From positions 56,066 through 120,065 of the forward strand of contig JAJDWR010000068.1 of assembly GCA_022825505.1 (NCBI GenBank): a stretch of DNA of 64,000 nt, in the 5' to 3' direction. The notes under the pieces were generated by a model. It was not told the DNA's origin. It ran no database searches and saw only the letters and a program-made list of their open reading frames with translations. A program made the translations under genes and the position numbers. Positions 8,401 to 17,697 of the stretch are shown here, piece after piece. The DNA is from Gammaproteobacteria bacterium. GTDB taxonomy: Bacteria > Pseudomonadota > Gammaproteobacteria > Steroidobacterales > Rariloculaceae. Within the stretch, counting starts at the first letter, position 1. Each line of letters starts with the position of its first letter.

Positions 8401-9309
8401 CTACAATCGCATCAGGTCGCGGCCGATTACCAGGGGCCCGCCGAAGTCCTGCTGGAGAAGTTCAACCAACAGGTGCTCGTCGTTCGCGGTCAATTCCGGC
8501 GGCGCGATATGCGATATCACAAGCATGCCGACGTTGGCCCTCGCCGCGACTTCACCGACCCGCTCGGCCGGCGTGTGATTGCTTGTTACGTGCCGGCGCA
8601 TCTCGTCGGGATCGTCGGCGACAGCCACGATCGTCTCCTCAATCCACGGCATGTACAGGATTCCATGAACCAGCACATCGGACCCCCTTGCCAATTCGAT
8701 GACGGCCTCGTCGTAGGCCGTGTCGCCTGAAAAAGCGATCGACCGGTCGGGCATGTCGAACCGATAGCCATAGGAGTATTCCATTCCGTGCGAGTTCTCC
8801 GCGGCGGTGACCTTGACCAGCCCGTCCTCGTGCACCACGCCCCCCTCGGTAACGTCGTGAAGGACAGCCAGTCTGCGAACGGCAGCGCGTTCTGAAGGGC
8901 CAATGTCAATCTCGCTCATTCCCGTGTCGATGATCTCCCCGATGCCCGGAAACGAATACACGTCGATCGGCGTGGTACGCCCCGCAGACCAGGCCGCGTG
9001 CAGTACACGACCGATGTGCTGCGTATGATCGGGATGGTCGTGGGTGATGAAAATGAAGTCGATGGAGCTCGCATCGATGCCCGCCCGGGCCAACTGGCGC
9101 GCCGCATTGAAACCCGTGTCTATGACAATGGTGGAACCGCCATGCACCAACGCCTGGCTGGTCTGGGATCGGTGCTCGAAAATGCGCTGGCCGCCACCCG
9201 TGCCGAGGAGGACAAGCTCGGTGGCGATGCCCTCGGCCACCCCGACTGAACCAGCGGGAATAAACGTGGCGAGCAATCCGAGCTGGAAGATTCCGACTAC
9301 CTTTCTCAT
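8401..9309 (-). CDS. Exported metallo-beta-lactamase-fold hydrolase (RNase Z/arylsulfatase-like)
   Basis: A 302-residue protein beginning at 9309 with a signal peptide (MRKVVGIFQLGLLATFIPAGSVGVAEG). The MBL zinc motif is HDHPDHTQHIG (FITHDHPDHTQHIG) about 80 residues in. A further aspartate/histidine pair lies in IAFSGDTAYDEA and a late histidine in VTSNHTPAER and VISHIAPPE. This layout resembles the RNase Z/periplasmic arylsulfatase-like branch of the superfamily rather than class B lactamases. Export makes tRNA processing unlikely, and a lactone, phosphodiester or sulfate ester substrate is more likely. It is 40 bases downstream of the second beta-propeller gene on the same strand and probably shares its transcript. 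Confidence 0.85.
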   Translation of the reverse strand: MRKVVGIFQLGLLATFIPAGSVGVAEGIATELVLLGTGGGQRIFEHRSQTSQALVHGGSTIVIDTGFNAARQLARAGIDASSIDFIFITHDHPDHTQHIGRVLHAAWSAGRTTPIDVYSFPGIGEIIDTGMSEIDIGPSERAAVRRLAVLHDVTEGGVVHEDGLVKVTAAENSHGMEYSYGYRFDMPDRSIAFSGDTAYDEAVIELARGSDVLVHGILYMPWIEETIVAVADDPDEMRRHVTSNHTPAERVGEVAARANVGMLVISHIAPPELTANDEHLLVELLQQDFGGPLVIGRDLMRL

Positions 9310-9349
9310 CCCGACGTCACCTTCAACATCGAACACCAGGCCGGTTGGC

Positions 9350-10879
9350 CTATTCGCCACCCTGCTGCGGTCCGTTCAGTACCAACGCCCTGCCGTTGCC
9401 CGGATCGACGCCGTTGTGGAAGCCGCCCTGGTCCCGGACGACTGCGGGCTCGCCGTTTTCGTCGTAGTGCACCCAGACGAGGCCGTGCAGATCGCCGCCG
9501 CCGGGTACCCGTATCACGTCCTTTCGTTCCCGCGTGTGCGCGTCGAAGACGTAGATCGCACCTTCGTAGTTGCTGGTCGCCCAGAACTCGTTGCCGTCGG
9601 GCGACAGGAGAATGTGGTCGACGCGGTAGGCCGAGAACAGCGTGTCCAGGTGATTGCCGGTCTCCGTCTCGTACACCGTCACGGTTCTCCCGCCGACCAA
9701 CTGTGTAGCCTCGCCCTTGTCGGCGATCCAGACTTCGGTGCCGTCGGCGTTCAGGTTGCAGCCGTACGGGCCGACGCCGGTCGGCCGCGTCCAGACGATC
9801 TCGCCGGTCTCGATGTTGATCCTGCTCACCGTGTGGGTGCTCGTGCTCGGCACGTACATATGGCTCCCGTCGTGATCGAAACAGATCCAGTTGGCGCGAT
9901 GGCCGGGATGCGGATACTCCTGCAGCACTTCCCACGTGTTCGGGTCCAGCCTGGCGACCCAGGAGCTTGGCATCACCGTGATCTCGCCATGCATGTACCT
10001 GCGCGCCCCCTGGAAACCGTACCCGGCCGGTTCCATCAGGACGTAGATGTACTCGTCATCGGTCCACGCCGTGTAGGCATCGCCGCCGAGGTCTTCCTCG
10101 CGGACACCGCCGAGAATCCGGTCCGTCTCCGGATCGAACAGGTAGATGCGGAGCCCGTCCGGGTCCGTCGCGAAGGAGTCGATCAGCATGTAGCGGTCCT
10201 GGAAGATCTGCGCATGGTGCATGCGCCCGCCGGTGGCGATCTGCCTGACGGGCTGCAGCGTCAGCGCATCGATCTTCAGGAGGCTCGCCGCGGTCTGTAT
10301 GCCGGTGCCGGCATAGCCCTGGGGCTCCAGCTCCCCGCCGGGTCTCGCGCCGGTGATGTAGACGTGGCGCCCGTCGGGGGTGAGAGCCGTCCCGTGTACG
10401 GCGCTGCGAAGCTCGACGGGGATCTCGTACCAGGCGATCACCTCCCGGGTCTCGGCATCGCCGACGACGACCTTCATGCCCGAGGGCGAATAGGTCTCCC
10501 CGGTCGCGACGTCCAGCGTTCCCCGCGTGCCGACGTTTTCGTAGAAGTATGTCCTGCCGGGCTCGGGCGTGAATTTCGGCTCGCCGGGATCGAACTCGGC
10601 CCCGACCGTCACCTCGTAGGTACGCATGAGACTGCCCGGCCTGGCGCGTCGCTCCCAAGTCTCGATCACGACCGAATAGTCTTCCAGAGCCCTGATCAGC
10701 CTTTGGCGTTCGCTGCCTGCTGTGGCGGCGTCGCGGGTCTGATCTCGCCGAGCATCGCCCGTTTCGGTGAATGAAGCATCTGCTTCCAGCGAGGCCAAGC
10801 GGCGCCCCTCGTCGATGGGTTCGTTCGAGCACGAACCTAGTACAAGCACCAGAACCGCTGTCGTGATGAATTTTCTCAT
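9350..10879 (-). CDS. YncE/YVTN-like beta-propeller lipoprotein
   Basis: A 509-residue protein starting at 10879 (MRKFITTAVLVLVLGSCSNEP). LGSC is a plausible lipobox and the serine after the cysteine predicts outer-membrane retention. The rest is a beta-propeller with blade phrases such as TPDGRHVYITG, LLSPDGNEFWATSN and LHGLVWVHYDENGE. It is clearly homologous to the product of 1616-3052 over its whole length (shared ETWERRARPGS, EFDPGE, YFYENV and QDRYML/QDRYIL segments). Having one soluble exported copy and one lipid-anchored copy in the same island suggests duplication with changed location. No cofactor or catalytic motif is recognised. Confidence 0.82.
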   Translation of the reverse strand: MRKFITTAVLVLVLGSCSNEPIDEGRRLASLEADASFTETGDARRDQTRDAATAGSERQRLIRALEDYSVVIETWERRARPGSLMRTYEVTVGAEFDPGEPKFTPEPGRTYFYENVGTRGTLDVATGETYSPSGMKVVVGDAETREVIAWYEIPVELRSAVHGTALTPDGRHVYITGARPGGELEPQGYAGTGIQTAASLLKIDALTLQPVRQIATGGRMHHAQIFQDRYMLIDSFATDPDGLRIYLFDPETDRILGGVREEDLGGDAYTAWTDDEYIYVLMEPAGYGFQGARRYMHGEITVMPSSWVARLDPNTWEVLQEYPHPGHRANWICFDHDGSHMYVPSTSTHTVSRINIETGEIVWTRPTGVGPYGCNLNADGTEVWIADKGEATQLVGGRTVTVYETETGNHLDTLFSAYRVDHILLSPDGNEFWATSNYEGAIYVFDAHTRERKDVIRVPGGGDLHGLVWVHYDENGEPAVVRDQGGFHNGVDPGNGRALVLNGPQQGGE

Positions 10880-11008
10880 GGCTGCCACATCGCGAATTTG
10901 CTCTGATCTCAGGGCAGTGCCTTCACCGAAACGCCAAGTATCGCGCTCTGTCCCCCAGATGGGAACAACTATCCTCTCCGGTAGCGTGCCTCGAAATACG
11001 ACCCAGTT

Positions 11009-11818
11009 TTAGATCGGCTCGACACCGGCGCGGAGGCAGAAGTATTCCCAGGCTCGCTCCGCGCCCAGCGGAGAGTTCTCCATTGCCGCTGACAGCTCGA
11101 TTTCTCCATCCGTAAACTGACGCGGCTCGCCCAGGCGAAGCGCCTCGGACAACACGCGCGCGTTGACTTGCAAGTATACGGCGGCCTTCACCGCCAGCTG
11201 AACGGTCTCACCAACTACCACGGCCCCGTGCCCGGCCATGAGAAGGCATGTGTTCTGTTCCAGGGTTCTGGCCAACGAACGACCCATCTCCATCGTGCGA
11301 ACCAGCATATTGGTGTCGCCAAACTCATCACGGATATCCCACACTGGAATGTGACTGCCTATCACGGTGGCGTTGTGGACGACCGGCCGCAAGGGTGTCG
11401 AGGTCAGGCCAAAAGGCAGGACAGCGTACGCGTGGTGATGGATCACAGCATTCACGTCGGGACGCGCCTCGTATACGGCTCCATGGATCATCCGCTCCGA
11501 GTATCCCCTCCTGCCCCTTGCGTCAACCGGTTCCCCGGTCTGCTCGAACTCCATCAAATCGTCGAATTCCACGAGCTCGGGACTCCTTGACTGCGACATG
11601 ACGTAACGCTGAGCGTTATCGGGGTGTCGGACGCTCACGTGACCGAAGGCATCCACAACTCCCTCGTTCGCCAGGATCCGATTGGCCGCGACCAGCCGCT
11701 GGAACTCAACGAGATTATCGAGACCCGCCTCCTCCTGCGCCCAAAGCGGACCCAACCGACCGATCCCGGCAAGACCCGCAAGTGCCGGAACCGCGCTCAA
11801 TACCCTGCGCCTGTCCAT
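11009..11818 (-). CDS. Class II aldolase/adducin-family protein, apparently exported
   Basis: A 269-residue protein. The ATG at 11818 is preferred because the frame upstream of it covers the probable promoter (TTGACA inside operator copy C). The N-terminus MDRRRVLSAVPALAGLAG looks like a Tat signal. Class II aldolase features follow: FGHVSVRHPD near residue 60, metal ligands in VNAVIHHHAYAV, and a third histidine in LMAGHGAVVVGE. Family members are zinc-dependent fuculose-, ribulose- or similar phosphate aldolases, or decarboxylases acting on aromatic and sugar acids. Periplasmic members are uncommon, so a non-phosphorylated substrate is likely. It is divergent from the cupin gene. Confidence 0.85.
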   Translation of the reverse strand: MDRRRVLSAVPALAGLAGIGRLGPLWAQEEAGLDNLVEFQRLVAANRILANEGVVDAFGHVSVRHPDNAQRYVMSQSRSPELVEFDDLMEFEQTGEPVDARGRRGYSERMIHGAVYEARPDVNAVIHHHAYAVLPFGLTSTPLRPVVHNATVIGSHIPVWDIRDEFGDTNMLVRTMEMGRSLARTLEQNTCLLMAGHGAVVVGETVQLAVKAAVYLQVNARVLSEALRLGEPRQFTDGEIELSAAMENSPLGAERAWEYFCLRAGVEPI

Positions 11819-11901
11819 TCGCTCTTCTGCCACGATTTCCACTCCACGACTTCGCAGGACCGACTTCCTGCTGTTGACAACAACGTATACATAACACAGT
11901 A

Positions 11902-11915
11902 TTTGATATGTCAAG
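11902..11915. promoter_or_regulatory. Dyad operator, copy C (candidate MarR site)
   Basis: TTTG-ATATGT-CAAG, one mismatch from the CTTG-N6-CAAG core. On the minus strand it contains TTGACA (11909-11914), a consensus -35 box. TGTATA at 11886-11891 is a possible weak -10 at 17-base spacing for the aldolase gene. The cupin gene starts 139 bases away in the other direction, so one site could serve both. Confidence 0.5.
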
Positions 11916-12053
11916 TGTTATATCGAAAACGCTAGCAGGAAACAGTCACCGTTTGCAAGATCGAACTCGCGCAGCGCGTTGACTATGGTTGCCAATTCGT
12001 GGCGTCGACCGCCCTTGCTTCCTGCAGCGACTCCCAACGTGAGGCAATTCACC

Positions 12054-12482
12054 ATGAAGACCATCAACAGACTCTTTGCGACCGGGCTGACCCTGTTCCT
12101 GGCATCGTTCGTTTCGGCCCAGGACGTGGCTCCGCCGAAAGAGCGCCTCTTGAATCGAGCGGACATCGTAGCTGCCAACCCCTTTGAAGGGATTTACAGC
12201 AAACGCCTTTATACCGACACCGTCTTTATAACGATGGTCACGGTTGAGGCGGGAAGAGCTTCAGGTCATCACAATCATCCGGATGAACAGACGATGCTTT
12301 TTCAAACCGGCAGGGTGCGGGCGTTCGTGGGCGAGAACGAATACGAGGTTGGCCCGGGCGACATACTGATCATCCCCTCGTACGTACCGCATCACTTTGA
12401 GGCGATCGAAGACGCAACCTGGACCGAGGTTCACGGTCCGGGGTTCAACAACAGTGCGAAGTGGGCCGCAAGCGAAGACTGA
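12054..12482 (+). CDS. Exported cupin-domain protein
   Basis: A 142-residue single-domain cupin with a signal peptide (MKTINRLFATGLTLFLASFVSAQ). GAGG at 12041-12044 precedes the ATG. Cupin motif 1 is visible as GHHNHPDEQTMLFQTG (two histidines and a glutamate as likely metal ligands) and motif 2 as GPGDILIIPSYVPHHF (a further histidine). Such small cupins bind Fe, Mn or Zn and act as dioxygenases or isomerases, or only bind ligands. It is divergent from the aldolase gene and shares the intergenic dyad. Confidence 0.85.
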   Translation: MKTINRLFATGLTLFLASFVSAQDVAPPKERLLNRADIVAANPFEGIYSKRLYTDTVFITMVTVEAGRASGHHNHPDEQTMLFQTGRVRAFVGENEYEVGPGDILIIPSYVPHHFEAIEDATWTEVHGPGFNNSAKWAASED

Positions 12483-12529
12483 CGCCTGAAGCCATCGCGC
12501 CGGCACACGAGCAATCCGGGTCCGTAGTT

Positions 12530-12555
12530 CGCCCACTCCACCGGGTCGGTGGGCG
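12530..12555. terminator. Possible hairpin between convergent genes
   Basis: Arms CGCCCAC (12530-12536) and GTGGGCG (12549-12555) enclose a 12-base loop in the 78-base gap between the convergent cupin and DUF6152 genes. There is no following T-run, so it is at best a weak or Rho-assisted bidirectional terminator. Confidence 0.3.
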
Positions 12556-12560
12556 TATCG

Positions 12561-13574
12561 CTACCGCAGATACTCCGTCGCGGAATCCTGATCGCAGCTG
12601 AACGGCTGACGCTGGATGTGCGGCGAGTGCTGCCACTCGAAGGTGTGAGAAACCGCCGCGGTGAGATACTCGGGGTCTTCGAGCGTCCAGTCGATCATGA
12701 TGCTCGTGCCGTCGTCGCTCAACCGGTAGCGCTCCATCAGGTGCTTCTGCGTGCCTGACGGATACGGCGTGTTTCCGCCCGCGCGGGGCCTGAAGTGCCG
12801 TGTATCGACAACGAGGGTGTCGCCCTCCCAGTGACCGGTGGAATGGCCCATGAAATCCATGTCCTCCACCGGGACACTCTCGGGATGGGCGCGTCCGTCC
12901 ATGAAGATCTGCCTCGGGAACTCCATGTCCTCGCCATGCACGAGAATCAGGTCGTCGCCGGCGAACTCGATCTCGAAGACATGCGCGCGGCCAAGTTGCA
13001 TCGGGAGCACGGCGTAGTTGTAGCATCGAACGCTGGCGGGCTGGAGCTGTGCTTCGGCCATCTGCGCCCGCTCGGCTCTGGCCAGTTCCGTCCCAAGCGG
13101 CTCGACCCTGGCGAACATTTCGCGAAATGTCTGTACGGGCAGCCAGACGCCTTCGATGCTGGCCGCCGGCACCCGGTTCAGTCTCCCGGACTCGTCCTCC
13201 AGGTTGGGGATGTCGAGAAACGTGCCGTCTGACTTCACGAGCGACAGCAGCCGCCCGTATCTGCGATTGGCGTCCCTCGCCGGGTTCACGGTCACGCTGA
13301 GCACGTCACCGGCGGCCAGGGAGTCGTCACGCCACCCGTTGCGATAGAGGTCGTTCCGGGTCTCCGTCTCGACTCTGAAGTTGACGGTTTCGCCCGCATC
13401 GTTGGTCACGTCCACGAAAAAGTAGGTATGCGGATTGACGAACCTGAACTCCGTGACGGTCCCGGTCACCGTGATTGCCGACTCCTCATCGAAGGCGACA
13501 AAGGAGTGGTGGGCGGCGGCGGGCAGACACGGCAAGAGTGCGGCAGCCGCCAAAAAACACACGATCTTCTTCAT
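12561..13574 (-). CDS. DUF6152-family exported protein
   Basis: A 337-residue protein from the ATG at 13574, with signal peptide MKKIVCFLAAAALLPCLPAAA followed at once by HHSFVAFDEESA, the hallmark of DUF6152. The N-terminal OB-like domain contains VTGTVTEFRFVNPHTYFFVDV. The C-terminal part (GHSTGHWEGDTLVVDTRHF and a final FEWQHSPHIQRQPF segment) is the domain that usually accompanies DUF6152 in proteobacteria and acidobacteria. The HH right after signal cleavage suggests metal binding by the mature N-terminus. No function is established. It is preceded by operator copy D. A shorter relative is encoded at 25493-26524. Confidence 0.8.
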   Translation of the reverse strand: MKKIVCFLAAAALLPCLPAAAHHSFVAFDEESAITVTGTVTEFRFVNPHTYFFVDVTNDAGETVNFRVETETRNDLYRNGWRDDSLAAGDVLSVTVNPARDANRRYGRLLSLVKSDGTFLDIPNLEDESGRLNRVPAASIEGVWLPVQTFREMFARVEPLGTELARAERAQMAEAQLQPASVRCYNYAVLPMQLGRAHVFEIEFAGDDLILVHGEDMEFPRQIFMDGRAHPESVPVEDMDFMGHSTGHWEGDTLVVDTRHFRPRAGGNTPYPSGTQKHLMERYRLSDDGTSIMIDWTLEDPEYLTAAVSHTFEWQHSPHIQRQPFSCDQDSATEYLR

Positions 13575-13651
13575 GGCAAGTACTCCCCCGCTACGGCGCC
13601 CGTGCCCGGAAATCCGGTCACTGACGTGCATCGGTTCCTGTCCCCTGCCAA

Positions 13652-13681
13652 ATATTATGCTCCATACTTGCTATGTCAAGT
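13652..13681 (-). promoter_or_regulatory. Promoter with dyad operator, copy D (candidate MarR site)
   Basis: ACTTG-CTATGT-CAAGT at 13666-13681 with 5-base perfect arms. On the minus strand it supplies TTGACA (13674-13679), and TAATAT at 13652-13657 is a reasonable -10 at 16-base spacing. A bound dimer would therefore sit on the -35 of the DUF6152 gene that starts at 13574. This is the clearest of the four promoter/operator overlaps. Confidence 0.6.
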
Positions 13682-13731
13682 TTTGTTCCGGCAGGCGACT
13701 GCACGAAGAGAACTACGGGCACCCCGGCGGG

Positions 13732-15852
13732 CTAGAACACACCGCGCACCTCGACTCCTACCACGCGCCCCTCCTTCAACGGCGAGTAGGTCGAATCCAC
13801 CAGTCCGCTCAGATCGAAGTCGCTGCGACGGAGCACCTCGTTCAGCAGGTTCTTGCCGTACAGCGTGAACGTCAGCGCATTGGGCGGCGAGTACGCGATG
13901 CTTGCATCCACCAGATTGCCGCCATCGAGCGTGCCCAGGTTGTTGTCGGTGATCTCGCTGTCGTCGCGATGTGAGAAGCTCGCGCGCAGGGCCAGTTCGC
14001 CCCCGTCGCCGACGGTGCGCGTGTGCCTGCCTTCCACGCCGTACGTCAGCTTCGCCAGCCGGGGCAGCTCGAACCGGTCGTCGCCGAGCGTCGATCCGTC
14101 ACCGTCCAGGTCGTGGCGAACCTCGTCGTAGGCGCCGTCCGTGTAGCCGACGAATCCGCTGAGCGTGGCAGACCGGCCGAGCGCGGCCAGAACTTCGGCC
14201 TCAAGCCCCTGGATGGTCGCATCGGCGGTGTTGGCGGTGATCTGGATCGCGCCGCCGGCGGCATCGGCGAATGTCACCTGGCGCTGCATCCCGTAGATCC
14301 GGTTGTGGAAAGCGGCCACGTTCATCCGCACGCGTCCACCCGCCAGCTCGGACTTCAGCCCGGCCTCGAACGAATCCTGTTCCTCTTCGTCGAACGGTCC
14401 CGGTGGCGCGGTCGGCGACGTGTTGCGCAGGTTGTAGCCGCCGCTGCGAAACCCTTTCGTGAAGTGGCCGTATACCTGGGCCTGCGGGCTGAGCCAGTGT
14501 TGCAGACCAACCTTTGGCGTCACGTTTCGCCAGTTGTTGCCGTCCCTGAAGTCGTATACGCACTGGTGCGAGACGACCGCACAGGTGCCGTTGCCAGCGG
14601 TAGCAACCTCCACGTCCTTCTCCTCGTACGTGTAGCGGGCACCCACCGTCAGGATCCAGTCGTTGCCCAGGTCGATGTCGTTGTTCACGAAGACTCCGCC
14701 GGTCAGGTGATCCTGATCGCCTCCGAAGGGCGCGCCCTCGGCGCCTCGCAGCACACGGCGCTCCCGGTACCGGATGTCCTGCGCGAAGAAATAGACCCCG
14801 AAGGTTGCCTGCCATCCATCCCGAAACCAGCCGGAGTAGCGCAACTCGTTGCTGAACTGCTCCTGATCGGTGAAAGTGAACCCGTGAAAGACCGGATCGA
14901 CCGTCCCGTCGACATCGGTCAGGGAATCGGCTTGAACCGTTCTCCAACCGAACACGTTGGTGACCGCCCCCCGGCCCAATGCCACACGCCGGTTCGCCTC
15001 GACGATGAAGTGCTGCCAGTCGACGAGCGAAAATCCGGGCTCGTCGATGGCGAAGTCGAAACCGCTGTATCGGCGCCGGTTCTGGGTCGCCGCGCCGTCA
15101 GCTTCGGTATCGCCCTGTTCATAGATCATCGTGATATCGAGACTGTCCGAAGGCGTCCAGGTGACCACGGGCCGAACCACCCGTGTCACCTCGGCGCCGA
15201 CGGCGCCGCCGCCGGGCGCGCTGTTCTCGAACCAGCCCCGGTCGTCACGGTAGCCGACGGAAAGCCGCGCGCCGATGGCGCCGTCGGCCAGCCCGCCCTC
15301 GACACTCGCGCTCAGGCGGCTGTCCAGTCCCGTCTCCGTGCGCAACGCGGCATTGGCGGAAAACCCGCCGCCGGGACGCCGCGAACGCAGCAGCACCGCA
15401 CCGCCCGTCACGTTGCGGCCGAACAGAAGCCCCTGCGGGCCGCGCAGGATCTCGGCCGCCTCCAGGTCCAGCATGTCCACAACCACACCGTAGTTGACGC
15501 CGAGGTACATGCCGTCCACGAATACACCGACCGTGGGATCGATGGACGGGATGGAACCGGCGACGCCCAGGCCGCGAATGGAGAAGTTGGCGATGCCCTT
15601 GCCCGTACCGATGGCGTCGAGGGCGACGTTCGGCAACGCGTAGCTCAGGTCCTCCATGTCGGTGACGTGCCGCGCCGCCAGCGCTTCGCCCGAAAGGACG
15701 CTGATGGCGGCCGGAACGAACTGAACGATCTCCACTTCGCTCTTCTTGGTGGCCGTGGTGACCACCTCTTCCAGCACGCCCGAATCCGCCGACGGCACCT
15801 GCGCCCCGCAGGTCGAGTACGCAAACAGCAAGCCAATCAGGAATCGTTTCAA
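13732..15852 (-). CDS. TonB-dependent receptor
   Basis: A 706-residue outer-membrane receptor. The best start is TTG at 15852: it opens a signal peptide (KRFLIGLLFAYSTCGAQ) and is preceded by GAGG five bases upstream. The plug domain includes EEVVTTATKKSE, ISVLSGEAL, FSIRGLG and LRGPQGLLFGRNVTGGAV, typical of IroN/FyuA-like and Caulobacter-type catabolic receptors. The barrel contains GFRSGGYNL and ends in an aromatic residue (VRGVF). It presumably imports an organic substrate for the neighbouring exported enzymes. No CTTG-N6-CAAG dyad was found in front of it, so it may not belong to the same regulon. Confidence 0.9.
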   Translation of the reverse strand: MKRFLIGLLFAYSTCGAQVPSADSGVLEEVVTTATKKSEVEIVQFVPAAISVLSGEALAARHVTDMEDLSYALPNVALDAIGTGKGIANFSIRGLGVAGSIPSIDPTVGVFVDGMYLGVNYGVVVDMLDLEAAEILRGPQGLLFGRNVTGGAVLLRSRRPGGGFSANAALRTETGLDSRLSASVEGGLADGAIGARLSVGYRDDRGWFENSAPGGGAVGAEVTRVVRPVVTWTPSDSLDITMIYEQGDTEADGAATQNRRRYSGFDFAIDEPGFSLVDWQHFIVEANRRVALGRGAVTNVFGWRTVQADSLTDVDGTVDPVFHGFTFTDQEQFSNELRYSGWFRDGWQATFGVYFFAQDIRYRERRVLRGAEGAPFGGDQDHLTGGVFVNNDIDLGNDWILTVGARYTYEEKDVEVATAGNGTCAVVSHQCVYDFRDGNNWRNVTPKVGLQHWLSPQAQVYGHFTKGFRSGGYNLRNTSPTAPPGPFDEEEQDSFEAGLKSELAGGRVRMNVAAFHNRIYGMQRQVTFADAAGGAIQITANTADATIQGLEAEVLAALGRSATLSGFVGYTDGAYDEVRHDLDGDGSTLGDDRFELPRLAKLTYGVEGRHTRTVGDGGELALRASFSHRDDSEITDNNLGTLDGGNLVDASIAYSPPNALTFTLYGKNLLNEVLRRSDFDLSGLVDSTYSPLKEGRVVGVEVRGVF

Positions 15853-16104
15853 GGCAGCCTCTGTTTCGATGGTCGGGCGAAGCCGCAGAATACCCGCACC
15901 ATTACGTAGCAGGCAGGGTCGGGCAGCAGAACGCTGTCGGTCTTTCGGCCAGAATGCGCCTTGCCGAAGAGGAAAATTGGGATGAGCAACGCCGAGGATG
16001 AAGCCTGCCAGTGAAATCACGGCGCCAAGAGTACATCATTGCGGATTGAGCAAAGGCGATTACCGTCAAATCTGATTTCAGGCACAAACGGAGATTGACA
16101 GGGC

Positions 16105-17316
<1,212 letters not shown>

Positions 17317-17384
17317 CCGTTTCCGCGACCGACTCGCCGCATTTTTGGCACAATGCCCGCCTTGCCCGCCGGGAGAATGCGATC

Positions 17385-17687
17385 GTGACGATTCAGGAAA
17401 TATGCGCCGACATGGCCGCGAAGGCCGCTTCCATCGACCCGTTGGGCAAGACGCTGATCTTCTACCTCGACGACGAACGCCTGCTCATCGACGGCACCGG
17501 CGAGCAGAACAGCGTCGCCATCGTGACCGGGCAGGACGTGGAGGCAGAGTGCACGGTCACCATGTCGCTGGACACGTGGGGGAAACTGCAGCGCAAGGAA
17601 CTCAAGCCGTTTATCGCGGTGGCCTCGCGCAAGATCAAGGTCAAGGGCGACCTGTCCATTGCCGCCAAGCTGAAGCAACTCACCTAG
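17385..17687 (+). CDS. SCP2 sterol-carrier domain protein
   Basis: A 100-residue single SCP2 domain, recognisable by FYLDDERLLIDGTGEQ, a central CTVTMSLDTWGKL strand-helix unit and the closing IKVKGDLSIAAKLKQL. SCP2 domains bind lipids or acyl-CoA esters in a hydrophobic tunnel. The GTG at 17385 is chosen because GGGAGAA lies 7 bases upstream. It is 10 bases before the sulfotransferase gene, so the two are probably co-transcribed, which suggests sulfation of a lipidic or steroid-like molecule; that is inference. Confidence 0.82.
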   Translation: MTIQEICADMAAKAASIDPLGKTLIFYLDDERLLIDGTGEQNSVAIVTGQDVEAECTVTMSLDTWGKLQRKELKPFIAVASRKIKVKGDLSIAAKLKQLT

Positions 17688-17697
17688 ACCGCCGGCC

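Noticed and set aside
11009..11914. Longer aldolase-like protein starting at 11914
   Set aside because: That start lies inside the candidate -35/operator region; the Tat-like signal begins at 11818.
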